Both the position numbers and the translations under genes were made by a program. A DNA stretch of 64,000 bases, taken from the NCBI GenBank assembly GCA_965221035.1, contig OZ244860.1, positions 372,001 to 436,000 on the forward strand. Direction: 5' to 3'. Source of the DNA: UBA6522 sp965221035. Its GTDB lineage: Bacteria; Pseudomonadota; Gammaproteobacteria; Steroidobacterales; Rariloculaceae. The notes under the pieces were generated by a model. That model made no database searches and had not been told where the DNA came from. It saw only the letters and a program-made list of their open reading frames with translations. Below, piece by piece: positions 32,866 to 41,657 of the stretch; positions within the stretch are counted from its first letter, which is position 1, and each line of letters begins with the position of its first letter.

Positions 32866-34260
32866 ATGGCTGAAGTCCTGTCCACAACCACACTGGGTTC
32901 CCGAGTGTCGGCACCGCGCCGGCCGCCGCATTCCGAAGATGCGGAACAATCCCTGCTGGGCGGGGTCATGCTGGAGGAGCGGGCCTGGGACCAGATCGCG
33001 GACGTCGTCTCCGAGAAGGACTATTACCGACCGGATCACCGGCTGATCCACAATGCCATGGAAGAACTTGTCGACCGCAATCAGCCGGTCGATGCCATCA
33101 CCGTGGGCGACCACCTGCAGCGGCAGGGCAAGTTGGAGGAAGCGGGTGGTCGGGCATACCTGGCGCGCCTGGTCGGGCATACGCCAGGTGCCGCCAATAT
33201 ACGCCGCTACGCTTCCATCGTTCGCGAACACGCCATGCTTCGCCAACTCATAGAGGTGGGAGGTGACATCGCCGCCAGCGCTTTCGACACCGAAGGCCGA
33301 CCAGTTGCCGAACTGGTCGACCAGGCGGAACAACGGGTATTCGAAATTGCTGAACGGGGCCAACGGCGCGGCAGTGGCTTCGTCGCCCTGAAGGACATTG
33401 TTCAACACAGCATCGATCGACTCGATGCCTTGGGCAACAGCAAGGACGGCATCACGGGCGTGGCGACCGGGTTCGACGATCTGGATAAACGAACAGCCGG
33501 GCTGCAACCCGGCGACCTGGTCGTGATCGCCGGTCGGCCTTCCATGGGCAAGACCACGCTGGCACTGAACATCGCCGAGAATGCCGCCATCGGCCGCGAG
33601 CTTCCGACCGGCGTGTTCAGCATGGAAATGCCCAAGGAGCAGGTCACCCTCAGAATGATCGGTTCCATCGGACGTGTGAACCAATCCCACCTGCGCTCAG
33701 GCCGGTTGTCCGAGGAGGACTGGACCCGGATCCGCTCGGCGACATCAATGATGTCCTCTGCGCCGATCTTCGTTGACGATGCGCCGGGTTTGACGCCCAC
33801 GGAAGTCAGGGCCCGTTCGCGCCGGCTCAAGCGCGAGCACGGACTGGGTCTGGTGGTGGTGGACTACCTGCAGCTCATGCAGGTCAGCGGAAGGTCCGAG
33901 AATCGCGCCACGGAGATATCCGAAATATCTCGCTCACTCAAGGGGTTGGCACGGGAACTTGAAGTTCCGGTGGTGGCGCTGTCACAGCTTAATCGCAGTG
34001 TCGAGCAGCGCAACGACAAACGTCCGGTGATGTCCGATCTCAGAGAGTCGGGTGCGATCGAACAGGACGCCGACGTCATCATCTTCATCTATCGTGAAGA
34101 AGTCTACGATGAGGAAACCATCAAGAAAGGCGTGGCCGACATCATCATCGGCAAGCAGCGAAATGGTCCGACCGGCATGTTTCCGCTGACGTTCAAGGGC
34201 GAGTTCACGAGGTTCGAAAACCATATCGCGGACGATTACAGCGAGGGCGTCTACGGCTAA
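32866..34260 (+). CDS. dnaB: Replicative DNA helicase DnaB
   Basis: A 464-residue hexameric 5'-to-3' helicase. The N-terminal domain starts at PPHSEDAEQSLLGGVM. The RecA-like domain has Walker A GRPSMGKTT (about 223-231), Walker B LGLVVVDYLQLM and the arginine-finger and sensor region EISRSLKGLARELEVPVVALSQLNR, with the C-terminal IIGKQRNGPTG and LTFKGEFTRFEN. Length is normal and no intein is present. It lies 82 bp after rplI. Confidence 0.97.
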   Translation: MAEVLSTTTLGSRVSAPRRPPHSEDAEQSLLGGVMLEERAWDQIADVVSEKDYYRPDHRLIHNAMEELVDRNQPVDAITVGDHLQRQGKLEEAGGRAYLARLVGHTPGAANIRRYASIVREHAMLRQLIEVGGDIAASAFDTEGRPVAELVDQAEQRVFEIAERGQRRGSGFVALKDIVQHSIDRLDALGNSKDGITGVATGFDDLDKRTAGLQPGDLVVIAGRPSMGKTTLALNIAENAAIGRELPTGVFSMEMPKEQVTLRMIGSIGRVNQSHLRSGRLSEEDWTRIRSATSMMSSAPIFVDDAPGLTPTEVRARSRRLKREHGLGLVVVDYLQLMQVSGRSENRATEISEISRSLKGLARELEVPVVALSQLNRSVEQRNDKRPVMSDLRESGAIEQDADVIIFIYREEVYDEETIKKGVADIIIGKQRNGPTGMFPLTFKGEFTRFENHIADDYSEGVYG

Positions 34261-34352
34261 AGGCAACCACTCGCCTGCCTCTTGGCCGGGCGCCTCGGTC
34301 CGCTGCCTGTATATGACCGGGTGAATGCGGCAGCAGGTGTTATTCTCCCCGG

Positions 34353-35717
34353 GTGGTCAAGCTCAAGCGAATCTATGCCTGTTCGTCCTGCGGTTCCCGG
34401 CAGCTCAAGTGGCAGGGGCAATGCCCTGACTGCGGGGAGTGGAACACCCTGACCGAATCCGCGCCTCACGGGCCCGGAACCGCCAGTCTCGGGCGTGGTT
34501 CGTCCGGCAACCCCGCTTTGACGCGATTGGACAGTCTCGAGGTAACCAAGACAAGACGCCGCAGCAGCGGGCTCAAGGAGCTCGACCGGGTTCTTGGTGG
34601 TGGCCTGGTGCCCGGCGCCGTGGTGCTGATCGGAGGCGATCCGGGGATCGGCAAGTCCACGCTTCTGCTCAGCGCGATCGCCAACCTGAGCCGGGAAGGC
34701 GGTAGCTGCTATGTGACGGGTGAGGAATCGCTCGATCAGGTCGGTCTTCGCGCGGACCGGCTGGGTGTGGGGCAGGCACCCGTGCAGCTGCTGGCCGAGA
34801 CCTGCGTCGAGCGCGTTGTCGGCGCGTTGTCGCGGAAGCCGCCCGAGGTTCTGGTCATCGACTCGATCCAGACGCTGTACAGCGAGCACCTCGAGTCTGC
34901 TCCGGGCTCTGTCGCGCAACTTCGGGAATGCGCCGCGCAGCTGGTCAGATTTGCCAAGCAACAGGCCGTGGCCACGGTTCTGGTGGGCCACGTCACCAAG
35001 GAGGGGACGCTGGCGGGTCCCCGGGTCCTGGAGCACATGGTGGACACGGTGTTGTATTTCGAGAGCGACCTCGGCAGTCGATTTCGCATCATCCGGACCG
35101 CGAAGAATCGTTTCGGCGCTGCCGACGAACTGGGGTTTTTCGTCATGGGAGAGCAGGGCTTCAAGGAAGTCAGCAATCCTTCGGCCATCTTTCTCGCGCG
35201 CCGCGCACAGCCCGTACCGGGCAGCACGACCCTGGTGACGCGCGAGAGTTCGCGCTCGCTGCTGGTGGAAGTACAGGCGCTGGTCGATGTCAATTCAGGC
35301 CAGCAACCGCGCCGGCTTGCGCAAGGGCTGGACGGGCGTCGGCTCGGTCTGTTGCTGGCTGTGCTGAACCGCCATGCGGGCATTTCGTTCGCCGCCCGCG
35401 ATGTCTTTGCGAATGTGGTGGGCGGTCTCAGGGTCGGTGAGACGGCGGCGGACCTCGCCGTGTGTCTGGCCGTGACTTCAAGCTTCAGGGCGACTGCGCT
35501 GGCTGGCGACCTGGTTGCATTCGGAGAGGTGGGGCTCACCGGGGAAATCCGGCCGGTTCCCTACGGGGAAGAGCGTCTGCAAGAGGCTGCCAAGCACGGC
35601 TTCAAGAGAGCGGTGATACCGGCGGCCAATCGCCCGCGCCGCGCACCCCCCCTGGACGTCATTTCGGTGGAGCGGCTGGACCAGGCACTGGCCCAGGGGT
35701 TTGACGGTGCCGGATAG
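34353..35717 (+). CDS. radA: DNA repair protein RadA
   Basis: A 454-residue RecA-like recombination protein that helps process branched intermediates. The N-terminal zinc finger is CSSCG...CPDCG. Walker A is GGDPGIGKST, the RadA-specific motif KNRFG is in RTAKNRFGAADELG, and the C-terminal Lon-protease-like domain contains FAARDVFANVVGG and AFGEVGLTGEIRPV. The GTG start at 34353 lies just seven bases after a -10-like TATTCT (34341-34346), with no ribosome-binding site, so the mRNA may be leaderless (inference). The alr gene often found between dnaB and radA is absent. Confidence 0.96.
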   Translation: MVKLKRIYACSSCGSRQLKWQGQCPDCGEWNTLTESAPHGPGTASLGRGSSGNPALTRLDSLEVTKTRRRSSGLKELDRVLGGGLVPGAVVLIGGDPGIGKSTLLLSAIANLSREGGSCYVTGEESLDQVGLRADRLGVGQAPVQLLAETCVERVVGALSRKPPEVLVIDSIQTLYSEHLESAPGSVAQLRECAAQLVRFAKQQAVATVLVGHVTKEGTLAGPRVLEHMVDTVLYFESDLGSRFRIIRTAKNRFGAADELGFFVMGEQGFKEVSNPSAIFLARRAQPVPGSTTLVTRESSRSLLVEVQALVDVNSGQQPRRLAQGLDGRRLGLLLAVLNRHAGISFAARDVFANVVGGLRVGETAADLAVCLAVTSSFRATALAGDLVAFGEVGLTGEIRPVPYGEERLQEAAKHGFKRAVIPAANRPRRAPPLDVISVERLDQALAQGFDGAG

Positions 35718-35741
35718 TGGCGCCGGATTCCGGAAAAACAG

Positions 35742-35747
35742 TAGAAT
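35742..35747 (+). promoter_or_regulatory. Candidate -10 box (TAGAAT) for the rpsP operon
   Basis: TAGAAT followed by a GC-rich stretch (GCGCGATTGC) lies 66 bases before the rpsP ATG, in the 96-bp gap after radA. I see no good -35 at the expected distance. Confidence 0.35.
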
Positions 35748-35813
35748 GCGCGATTGCTCGGGACATGGTGGCGTTCGCGCCCACCGAACTTGAACACAAG
35801 GGGCCAATCAAAC

Positions 35814-36068
35814 ATGGTCAGCATTCGTCTGTCACGGGGTGGAGCGAAAAAACGCCCCTTCTACCACATCGTCGTCACCGACAGCCGCAACCGCCGGGAC
35901 GGTCGCTACCTGGAACGGTTGGGCTACTTCAACCCGATCGCGACGGGTGGGGAGACCGAGTTGAACATCAACCTGGACAGGGCCGACTACTGGATCTCCC
36001 AAGGTGCGTTGCCTTCCGACCGCGTGGCCAGCCTCATGAAGAGATTTCGACGCAGCGAGGCGTCCTGA
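35814..36068 (+). CDS. rpsP: 30S ribosomal protein S16
   Basis: 84 residues, normal length, starting MVSIRLSRGGAKKRPFYHIV with the conserved GRYLERLGYFNP and DRADYWISQGALPSDRVASL. It is needed for 30S assembly. The ATG at 35814 was chosen over an upstream in-frame start at 35754 because it is the family start and is preceded by AAGGGG. It is the first gene of rpsP-rimM-trmD-rplS. Confidence 0.98.
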   Translation: MVSIRLSRGGAKKRPFYHIVVTDSRNRRDGRYLERLGYFNPIATGGETELNINLDRADYWISQGALPSDRVASLMKRFRRSEAS

Positions 36069-36088
36069 GGGAACCAGTCGACAAGCCC

Positions 36089-36601
36089 GTGAGCGCAGGC
36101 CCGTCGAAACCGGTCCTGCTGGGTCTCGTGACAGGGCTTTACGGCGTGAAAGGATGGATCAAGGTCCACTCCTATACCGAACCAAGGGCGAATATCGTGA
36201 CGTTCGGCCGCTGGACGTTATGCCGCGGGGATGGTCGGCTAGCGGTGACAGTCGAAAACGGAAGGCCGCAGGGTCGCACGATTGTCGCGAAAATCAAAGG
36301 CATCGATGACCGGGATCAGGCCAGGGCCCTGATTGGTTCGGAGATCGCGGTCGAGCGGGAAGATCTGCCGCCGTGCGAGCCCGGCGAATACTATTGGGCC
36401 GACCTTGAGGGGCTGGACGTCCTGACCGAGGCGGGAGACGAATTGGGGAAGATCGATTACCTGTTCTCCACGGGGGCGCATGACGTTCTCGTGGTCGAGG
36501 GGGCGAGACAACGGCTCATCCCTTTCGTGAAACAGACCATCGTTCGCAAGGTCGATCTGGACCGCGGCCTGGTCATGGTCGATTGGGACCCCGACTACTA
36601 G
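36089..36601 (+). CDS. rimM: 16S rRNA maturation factor RimM
   Basis: About 170 residues. The N-terminal RimM domain begins LLGLVTGLYGVKGWIKVHSY, and a C-terminal PRC-barrel domain contains EYYWADLEGLDVLTEAG, LFSTGAHDVLVV and IPFVKQTIVRKVD. It binds S19 and promotes 30S head maturation. The GTG at 36089 gives the usual family N-terminus; the frame is open further upstream through rpsP, but that part is not RimM-like. It sits 20 bp after rpsP. Confidence 0.94.
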   Translation: MSAGPSKPVLLGLVTGLYGVKGWIKVHSYTEPRANIVTFGRWTLCRGDGRLAVTVENGRPQGRTIVAKIKGIDDRDQARALIGSEIAVEREDLPPCEPGEYYWADLEGLDVLTEAGDELGKIDYLFSTGAHDVLVVEGARQRLIPFVKQTIVRKVDLDRGLVMVDWDPDY

Positions 36602-36621
36602 GGTCTGCAGGCAGATGTGAA

Positions 36622-37374
36622 ATGTTCCGACTGGCGGTAGTCGCCGTGCTTCCTGAATTGGTCGAGCCGGTAGCGCGGGCTGGAGTCGTCGGGCGCGCCT
36701 GCGAGCGGGGACTGTTGTCGATCGAGTGGGTATCGCCCAGGGACTTTGCCTCCGACCGCCACCGTACCGTGGATGATCGACCCTATGGCGGCGGGCCCGG
36801 CATGGTGCTCAAGTATGAGCCGCTCAGGGACGCTGTTCGAGCGGCGCGGCGCAAGCTGCCGGCCCGCAGCGCCGAGTTTGTCCTCAGCGCCCGGGGCCGG
36901 TGTTTCGATCAGGACATGGCACGCCGCCTGGCCGCCGGCCCGGGGCTGTTGTTGGTGGCGGGACGGTACGGGGGGATTGACGAACGCATCGTCCGAGGCG
37001 AAGTCCGCGAGGAGCTCTCGCTGGGAGACTTCGTGCTGAGCGGGGGCGAACTGGCCGCCGCGGTGATCGTCGATGCCGTGGCGCGCTTGTTGCCGGGCGT
37101 GCTGGGTCACGAAGAGTCGGCCCGTCACGATTCGCACATGCACGGGCTGTTGGGACATCCGCAATACACCCGGCCGGAAGCCGCGGACGGCATGCGGGTA
37201 CCGGACGAACTGCTGGGCGGACATCATGACGCCATCCGGCGCTGGAGACTCAAGCAGGCACTGGGAACGACCTGGCTTCGGCGACCGGAATTGCTGGAGA
37301 ACCGGAAACTGGACGCCGAGGAACACGAGTTGCTGCGGGAATTCGCATCGGAGCACCAGGACAGTCAGGATTGA
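36622..37374 (+). CDS. trmD: tRNA (guanine-N1-)-methyltransferase TrmD
   Basis: A 250-residue SPOUT methyltransferase that makes m1G37 in tRNAs and so prevents +1 frameshifting. Conserved features are DDRPYGGGPGMVL, the knot segment LLLVAGRYGGIDERI, LGDFVLSGGELAAAVIVDAVARLLPGVLG and the C-terminal helical LLGHPQYTRP with the catalytic Asp nearby (HEESARHDS). The ATG at 36622 gives the usual MFRLAVVAVLPEL start. It lies 20 bp after rimM. Confidence 0.97.
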   Translation: MFRLAVVAVLPELVEPVARAGVVGRACERGLLSIEWVSPRDFASDRHRTVDDRPYGGGPGMVLKYEPLRDAVRAARRKLPARSAEFVLSARGRCFDQDMARRLAAGPGLLLVAGRYGGIDERIVRGEVREELSLGDFVLSGGELAAAVIVDAVARLLPGVLGHEESARHDSHMHGLLGHPQYTRPEAADGMRVPDELLGGHHDAIRRWRLKQALGTTWLRRPELLENRKLDAEEHELLREFASEHQDSQD

Positions 37375-37535
37375 GCGAAATTTATGTGGCGGGCAGGTAG
37401 CGGGTTAGGGTACCCTGCGCACCCCAAGGTCGAACTGCACTCGCCCGGTTCTGTGGCGGTTGGCGCATGACGGGTCAACAGGCCGAACCGAATGTCCTCC
37501 GGCAGGCTGCACGGAGGCCAGGGAGGAATTCAAAG

Positions 37536-37880
37536 ATGTCGAAACTCATCCAGGAAATCGAGCAGGAACAGCTCCGCGAGGATGTTCCGGAGTTTGGCGC
37601 CGGCGATACCGTCGTCGTTCAGGTGAGGGTGAAGGAGGGCAATCGCGAGCGGCTGCAGGCGTATGAGGGCGTGGTCATCGCCAAGCGGAACCGGGGGCTG
37701 AATTCCTCCTTCACCGTTCGCAAGGTGTCCCATGGCGAAGGCGTGGAGCGGGTGTTTCAGACCCACAGTCCCCAGATCGCCAGCATCAAGCGGAAACGCC
37801 GGGGCGACGTGCGCCGGGCCAAGCTCTACTATTTGCGTCAACGCAGTGGGAAATCCGCACGTATCAAGGAGAAGATCTAG
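37536..37880 (+). CDS. rplS: 50S ribosomal protein L19
   Basis: 114 residues, normal length, starting MSKLIQEIEQEQL with the core GDTVVVQVRVKEGNRERLQAYEGVVIAKRNRG and the C-terminal VRRAKLYYLRQRSGKSARI. It sits at the 30S-50S interface. GGGAGGA precedes the ATG at 37536. The 161-bp gap after trmD could hold an internal promoter (GGGTACCCTGCGC near 37408). A TRAP-associated lipoprotein gene begins four bases after its stop. Confidence 0.98.
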   Translation: MSKLIQEIEQEQLREDVPEFGAGDTVVVQVRVKEGNRERLQAYEGVVIAKRNRGLNSSFTVRKVSHGEGVERVFQTHSPQIASIKRKRRGDVRRAKLYYLRQRSGKSARIKEKI

Positions 37881-37884
37881 GGTA

Positions 37885-38754
37885 GTGTCCACACGCCCTG
37901 GACGCCTCTCGCGAGCTTTGTCGGCGACGCTGGCCGTCCTGCCGATCTCCTTGCTCGGAGGATGTGCTTCCTACATTGGCGGCATCGCCGCCGACACGCT
38001 CTCCGCAGCCGTTCTCAACCAGCAGGATCCGTCGGTGGTGGAATCCGGTTTGCCGGCCTACCTGCTACTTCTGGACGGCCTGATTGACCGGAACCCCGAA
38101 CAGCCGGGAATGTTGGCGGCGGGCGCGGAACTGTACGCGCTGTATGGTTCCCGCTTTGTGGACGACGCCGAACGCTCCGTGCTTGTCACGTCGAAGGCCA
38201 GGAACTACGGCCAGCGCGGCCTGTGTCTCGCCCACCGGCGCGCCTGCGGCTGGGAAGGATTGTCGTATGATGAGTTCGTGGCCGAATTGGAACGTGTTGG
38301 CACGCGGCAGGTGCGGTTCCTTTACGCCTACGCGGTGAGCTGGCTGAGCCATCTGGACGCCACCAGTTCCGACTGGGCAGCGGTTGGAGAGGTGCCTTGG
38401 GTTCAGGCTGCCCTGGAGCGCGTCGTGACATTGGACGACACTTACGACAATGGTGGCATTCATGTCTACCTGGGCATGCTTCATTCCCTGCGCCCGCCGG
38501 CGCTGGGGGGGCAACTCGACGTGGCCCGGGACCACTTCGACCGCTCCGTCGCGATTTCCGAAGGAAGGGACCTGTCGGCAAAAGTGGAATACGCGCGCCG
38601 ATACGCGCGAATGGTTTTCGACAGGGAACTTCATGATCGATTATTGACCGAAGTCATGGAGGCGCCGGTGGAGGAACCGGGACGGACATTGTTCAACGCT
38701 CTGGCCAAGCGGGACGCGATGGCGTTGCTCGCGTCCTCCGGAGACTATTTCTGA
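37885..38754 (+). CDS. tatT: TRAP transporter T-component lipoprotein (TatT)
   Basis: A 289-residue periplasmic lipoprotein. The GTG at 37885 has AGGAG located inside the 3' end of rplS and begins a signal peptide ending LLGGC. The rest is helical, TPR-like, with features of the TatT family (YLLLLDGLIDRNPEQPGMLAAGAELYALYGS, HVYLGMLHSLRPPALGG, RDHFDRSVAIS). TatT proteins form ring-shaped assemblies that accompany certain DctP binding proteins and probably help handle hydrophobic ligands. dctP starts within its stop codon (TGATG), so the genes are coupled. Confidence 0.93.
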   Translation: MSTRPGRLSRALSATLAVLPISLLGGCASYIGGIAADTLSAAVLNQQDPSVVESGLPAYLLLLDGLIDRNPEQPGMLAAGAELYALYGSRFVDDAERSVLVTSKARNYGQRGLCLAHRRACGWEGLSYDEFVAELERVGTRQVRFLYAYAVSWLSHLDATSSDWAAVGEVPWVQAALERVVTLDDTYDNGGIHVYLGMLHSLRPPALGGQLDVARDHFDRSVAISEGRDLSAKVEYARRYARMVFDRELHDRLLTEVMEAPVEEPGRTLFNALAKRDAMALLASSGDYF

Positions 38755-39827
38755 TGCAGGTCATCGAACGTGAAACCCGGGTGATGAAACGACGCGGCTC
38801 CGTTGCGGGTTCGATGGCGTGCGTGCGGCTGTTGTCTGCAATTGCGATGTTTGGTTTCGCCGCCGGAGCGCCCGCTTTCGAGTTCAAGTTGGCGACGGTG
38901 GCGCCGGACGGCACCGCGTGGATGAGGGAAATGCGCGCCGGCGCGGAGTTGATCGAGGAACGCACCGACGGCCGGGTCCAGTTCAGGTTCTATCCCGGCG
39001 GCGTCATGGGCAACGACGCCCAGGTGCTTCGCAGGATGCGTGTCGGACAGGTTCATGGCGGCGCGTTCGCCGTTTCGGGGATTCTGGACCGTTACGACGG
39101 CCTCGGTCTGTACGGCGTGCCGTTGCTGATCCGATCCCATGAAGAAATCGACCATGTGAGGGAACGGATGGACCCGCGCCTGCACGACGGCCTGGAAGAC
39201 GCGGGTTTCATTTCCTTCGGGTTTATCGAGGGCGGGTTCGCCCTCATGATGGCCAACGAGCCGATTCGCCGTGTCGAGGACATGCGCCGGCGCAAGGTCT
39301 GGATTCCGGAAGGCGACCAGGCCAGCGCACTGGCATTGGAGGCGTTGGGGTTGTCGCCGGTCGCGTTGCCATTGACCGACGTGCTTACCGGGTTGCAGAC
39401 CGGTCTTCTGGATATCGTGGCGGCCTCTCCAACGGTCGCGCTGGTCTTGCAGTGGCATACCCGCATCAAGTACGTCACCGATCTGCCGGTAGTGTATTCC
39501 ATGGGTATCTTCGCGCTGGATGAACGGCCGTTCCGGCAGTTGTCCGAGGGCGATCAGCAGGTGGTGCGCGACGTCATGACGGATGTCGTCGGGCGGCTGG
39601 ATCGCCAGGCTCGGGCGGATAACGCCCAGGCCCGGGTGGTGATGGAAAACATGGGAATCGAGTTTGTCCCGGTCGATCCGGCGGAAGTCGCCGGGTGGCG
39701 GGCCACCATTGTCGAAACGATGCCGCAGTTGATCCAGCGCACCGGGATCGATGCACGCCTGTATGACGAGCTGCGGGAAATTCTGGAACAGTATCGGCGT
39801 GGCGGAAGCGCCGATGCGGGTCCCTAG
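38754..39827 (+). CDS. dctP: TRAP transporter solute-binding protein DctP
   Basis: A 357-residue periplasmic binding protein whose ATG overlaps the tatT stop. The signal peptide ends near GAPAFEFK. Family features are KLATVAPDGTAWMREM, RVQFRFYPGGVMGND, VPLLIRSHEE, the Arg/Trp ligand-contact region RRKVWIPEGDQAS, LGLSPVALPLTDVLTGLQTG and a helical C-terminus. Its clustering with TatT, DctQ and DctM defines a complete TatT-dependent TRAP system. Known TatT-type systems point to hydrophobic or pyruvate-like ligands, but the substrate is not determined here. Confidence 0.95.
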   Translation: MQVIERETRVMKRRGSVAGSMACVRLLSAIAMFGFAAGAPAFEFKLATVAPDGTAWMREMRAGAELIEERTDGRVQFRFYPGGVMGNDAQVLRRMRVGQVHGGAFAVSGILDRYDGLGLYGVPLLIRSHEEIDHVRERMDPRLHDGLEDAGFISFGFIEGGFALMMANEPIRRVEDMRRRKVWIPEGDQASALALEALGLSPVALPLTDVLTGLQTGLLDIVAASPTVALVLQWHTRIKYVTDLPVVYSMGIFALDERPFRQLSEGDQQVVRDVMTDVVGRLDRQARADNAQARVVMENMGIEFVPVDPAEVAGWRATIVETMPQLIQRTGIDARLYDELREILEQYRRGGSADAGP

Positions 39828-39856
39828 CGAAGCCGGACCATTTCGCTGGGCGCTTC

Positions 39857-40348
39857 GTGAGCACTGGGCAGGCGCGCTGGATTGAGCGGGCGGACCGTTG
39901 GGGCCGCCGATTGGAAAACATCGTCCTCGTCGCGCTGCTGGGCGGGCTGATTCTGCTCGCTGCCAGCCAGATCGTGCTTCGAAACATCTTTTCGGCCGGT
40001 TTGCCCTGGGCTGATCCCGCCGTGCGCATGATGGTCCTGTGGCTTGCACTGGCCGGAGGGATTGCCGCGGGACGCGACCGGAAGCAGATCGCCATCGACG
40101 CCGTGACCCGGCTGCTGCCGGGCCGTGCGCGCCGTCTGGCCGATACGACGGCCTGCCTGTTCACGTGCGCCGTCACCTCGGCGCTGGCCTGGCATTCGGC
40201 GCGCTTCGTGCGCGATTCCTTCGTCTTTGGAGATACGGTCTTCGCCGGTTGGCCGGCGTGGATGTTTCAGATCATCCTTCCCGTCGGTTTTGCGGTCATC
40301 GCGTACCGGTATTTCCTGCGCGCCCTGATGCCGGGTGCAGGCCGATGA
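39857..40348 (+). CDS. dctQ: TRAP transporter small permease DctQ
   Basis: 163 residues with four predicted membrane helices (LVALLGGLILLAASQIVL; RMMVLWLALAGGI; TACLFTCAVTSALAW; WMFQIILPVGFAVIAYRYF). The DctQ signature GRDRKQIAIDAV follows helix 2. It starts at a GTG and its stop overlaps the dctM start (ATGA), so the two permease subunits are coupled. Confidence 0.93.
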   Translation: MSTGQARWIERADRWGRRLENIVLVALLGGLILLAASQIVLRNIFSAGLPWADPAVRMMVLWLALAGGIAAGRDRKQIAIDAVTRLLPGRARRLADTTACLFTCAVTSALAWHSARFVRDSFVFGDTVFAGWPAWMFQIILPVGFAVIAYRYFLRALMPGAGR

Positions 40349-41601
40349 TTCTGACCGGACTGATGTTGCTCTTGCTGGTGCTGATGGGAGCACCGCTGTT
40401 CGCCGTGATCGCCGCCGGCGCCATGTTGGGATTCCAGCGTTCGGACATCGACCTGTCGGTTGTCGCCATTGAATTCTTCGGCATTTCGGAAATGCCCATT
40501 CTGGTGGCCATCCCACTGTTCACATTCGCCGGTTTCGTGTTGGGCGAAAGCGGTAGTGCAAGGCGCCTGGTACGTCTCTCCAACGCACTGCTGGGCTGGA
40601 TGCCCGGCGGTCTCGCCATCATCTCGCTGGCCGCCTGCGCATTGTTCACGGCGTTCACGGGCGCATCGGGCGTCACCATCGTCGCCCTCGGCGCGCTGCT
40701 CTATCCGGCGCTGTCTCGCGCCGGATACCAGGATCGCTTCAACCTCGGGCTGATCACCACTTCCGGGAGCCTGGGTCTGCTGTTCGCGCCTTCGCTGCCG
40801 TTGATTCTCTATGGGATCGTCGCCGGCGTTTCGATCGATCAACTGTTTCTCGCCGGAATTCTGCCCGGTTTGCTGATGCTGGTCGTGCTCTCCGGCTACA
40901 GCTTCTGGAAGAACCGACATGTGCGGCACGCATTGTCGAAGGGGTCCTGGGCGGAAATTTCCGGCGCCCTGCGTGAGTCGGTGTGGGAACTGCCCCTGCC
41001 GGTACTGGTGCTGGGAGGCATTTACAGCGGGTATTTCGCGGTGTCGGAGGCGGCGGCGGTCACCGCCGTGTACGTCATCCTGGTGGAGATGGTCATACTC
41101 AGGGAGATTCCCTGGCGCGAACTGCCCAGAATCATTCGAGAGTCGATGGTGCTGGTGGGCGCCATTCTGATGATACTTGGGGTTTCGCTGGCCTCCACCA
41201 ATTACATGATCGACGCGGGTGTGCCGCAACGCCTGTTTGAATCCATCGACAACCACGTTACCGGGCAGGCCACCTTCCTGGCGGCGCTGCTTGTTTTCCT
41301 GCTCATTCTCGGCGCCATCCTGGACATCTTTTCGGCGATCGTACTCGTGGTACCGCTGATTCTGCCGGTCGCATCACTATATGGCGTTCATCCGGTTCAC
41401 CTGGGCATCGTCTTTCTGGCCGCCATGGAACTGGGCTATCTCACGCCTCCGGTGGGCCTGAACCTGTTCATATCCAGTTTCAGGTTCGAGCGCGACATCG
41501 CCGAAATCTTCAGGGCAACCTTCCCGTTTTTCGTCCTGCTGGCGGTCACCGTGGTCATCATCGCGTATTGGCCGGCACTTTCCCTCGTGCTATTGAACTG
41601 A
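40345..41601 (+). CDS. dctM: TRAP transporter large permease DctM
   Basis: A 418-residue membrane protein of about 12 helices that carries the sodium-coupled transport step. Typical sequences are LVAIPLFTFAGFVLGESG, FTAFTGASGVTIVALGALLYPAL, SGSLGLLFAPSLPLILYG, ILGAILDIFSAIVLVVPLILP and ELGYLTPPVGLNLF. The ATG at 40345 overlaps the dctQ stop. Confidence 0.96.
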   Translation: MILTGLMLLLLVLMGAPLFAVIAAGAMLGFQRSDIDLSVVAIEFFGISEMPILVAIPLFTFAGFVLGESGSARRLVRLSNALLGWMPGGLAIISLAACALFTAFTGASGVTIVALGALLYPALSRAGYQDRFNLGLITTSGSLGLLFAPSLPLILYGIVAGVSIDQLFLAGILPGLLMLVVLSGYSFWKNRHVRHALSKGSWAEISGALRESVWELPLPVLVLGGIYSGYFAVSEAAAVTAVYVILVEMVILREIPWRELPRIIRESMVLVGAILMILGVSLASTNYMIDAGVPQRLFESIDNHVTGQATFLAALLVFLLILGAILDIFSAIVLVVPLILPVASLYGVHPVHLGIVFLAAMELGYLTPPVGLNLFISSFRFERDIAEIFRATFPFFVLLAVTVVIIAYWPALSLVLLN

Positions 41602-41657
41602 GGGGCGCCAAGGCGTCAAACTGGGACCATGAACATCTCCATTCGGATGGGAAACCA

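Noticed and set aside
34261..34352. Expected alanine racemase gene between dnaB and radA
   Set aside because: The gap is just 92 bp and contains no coding sequence.
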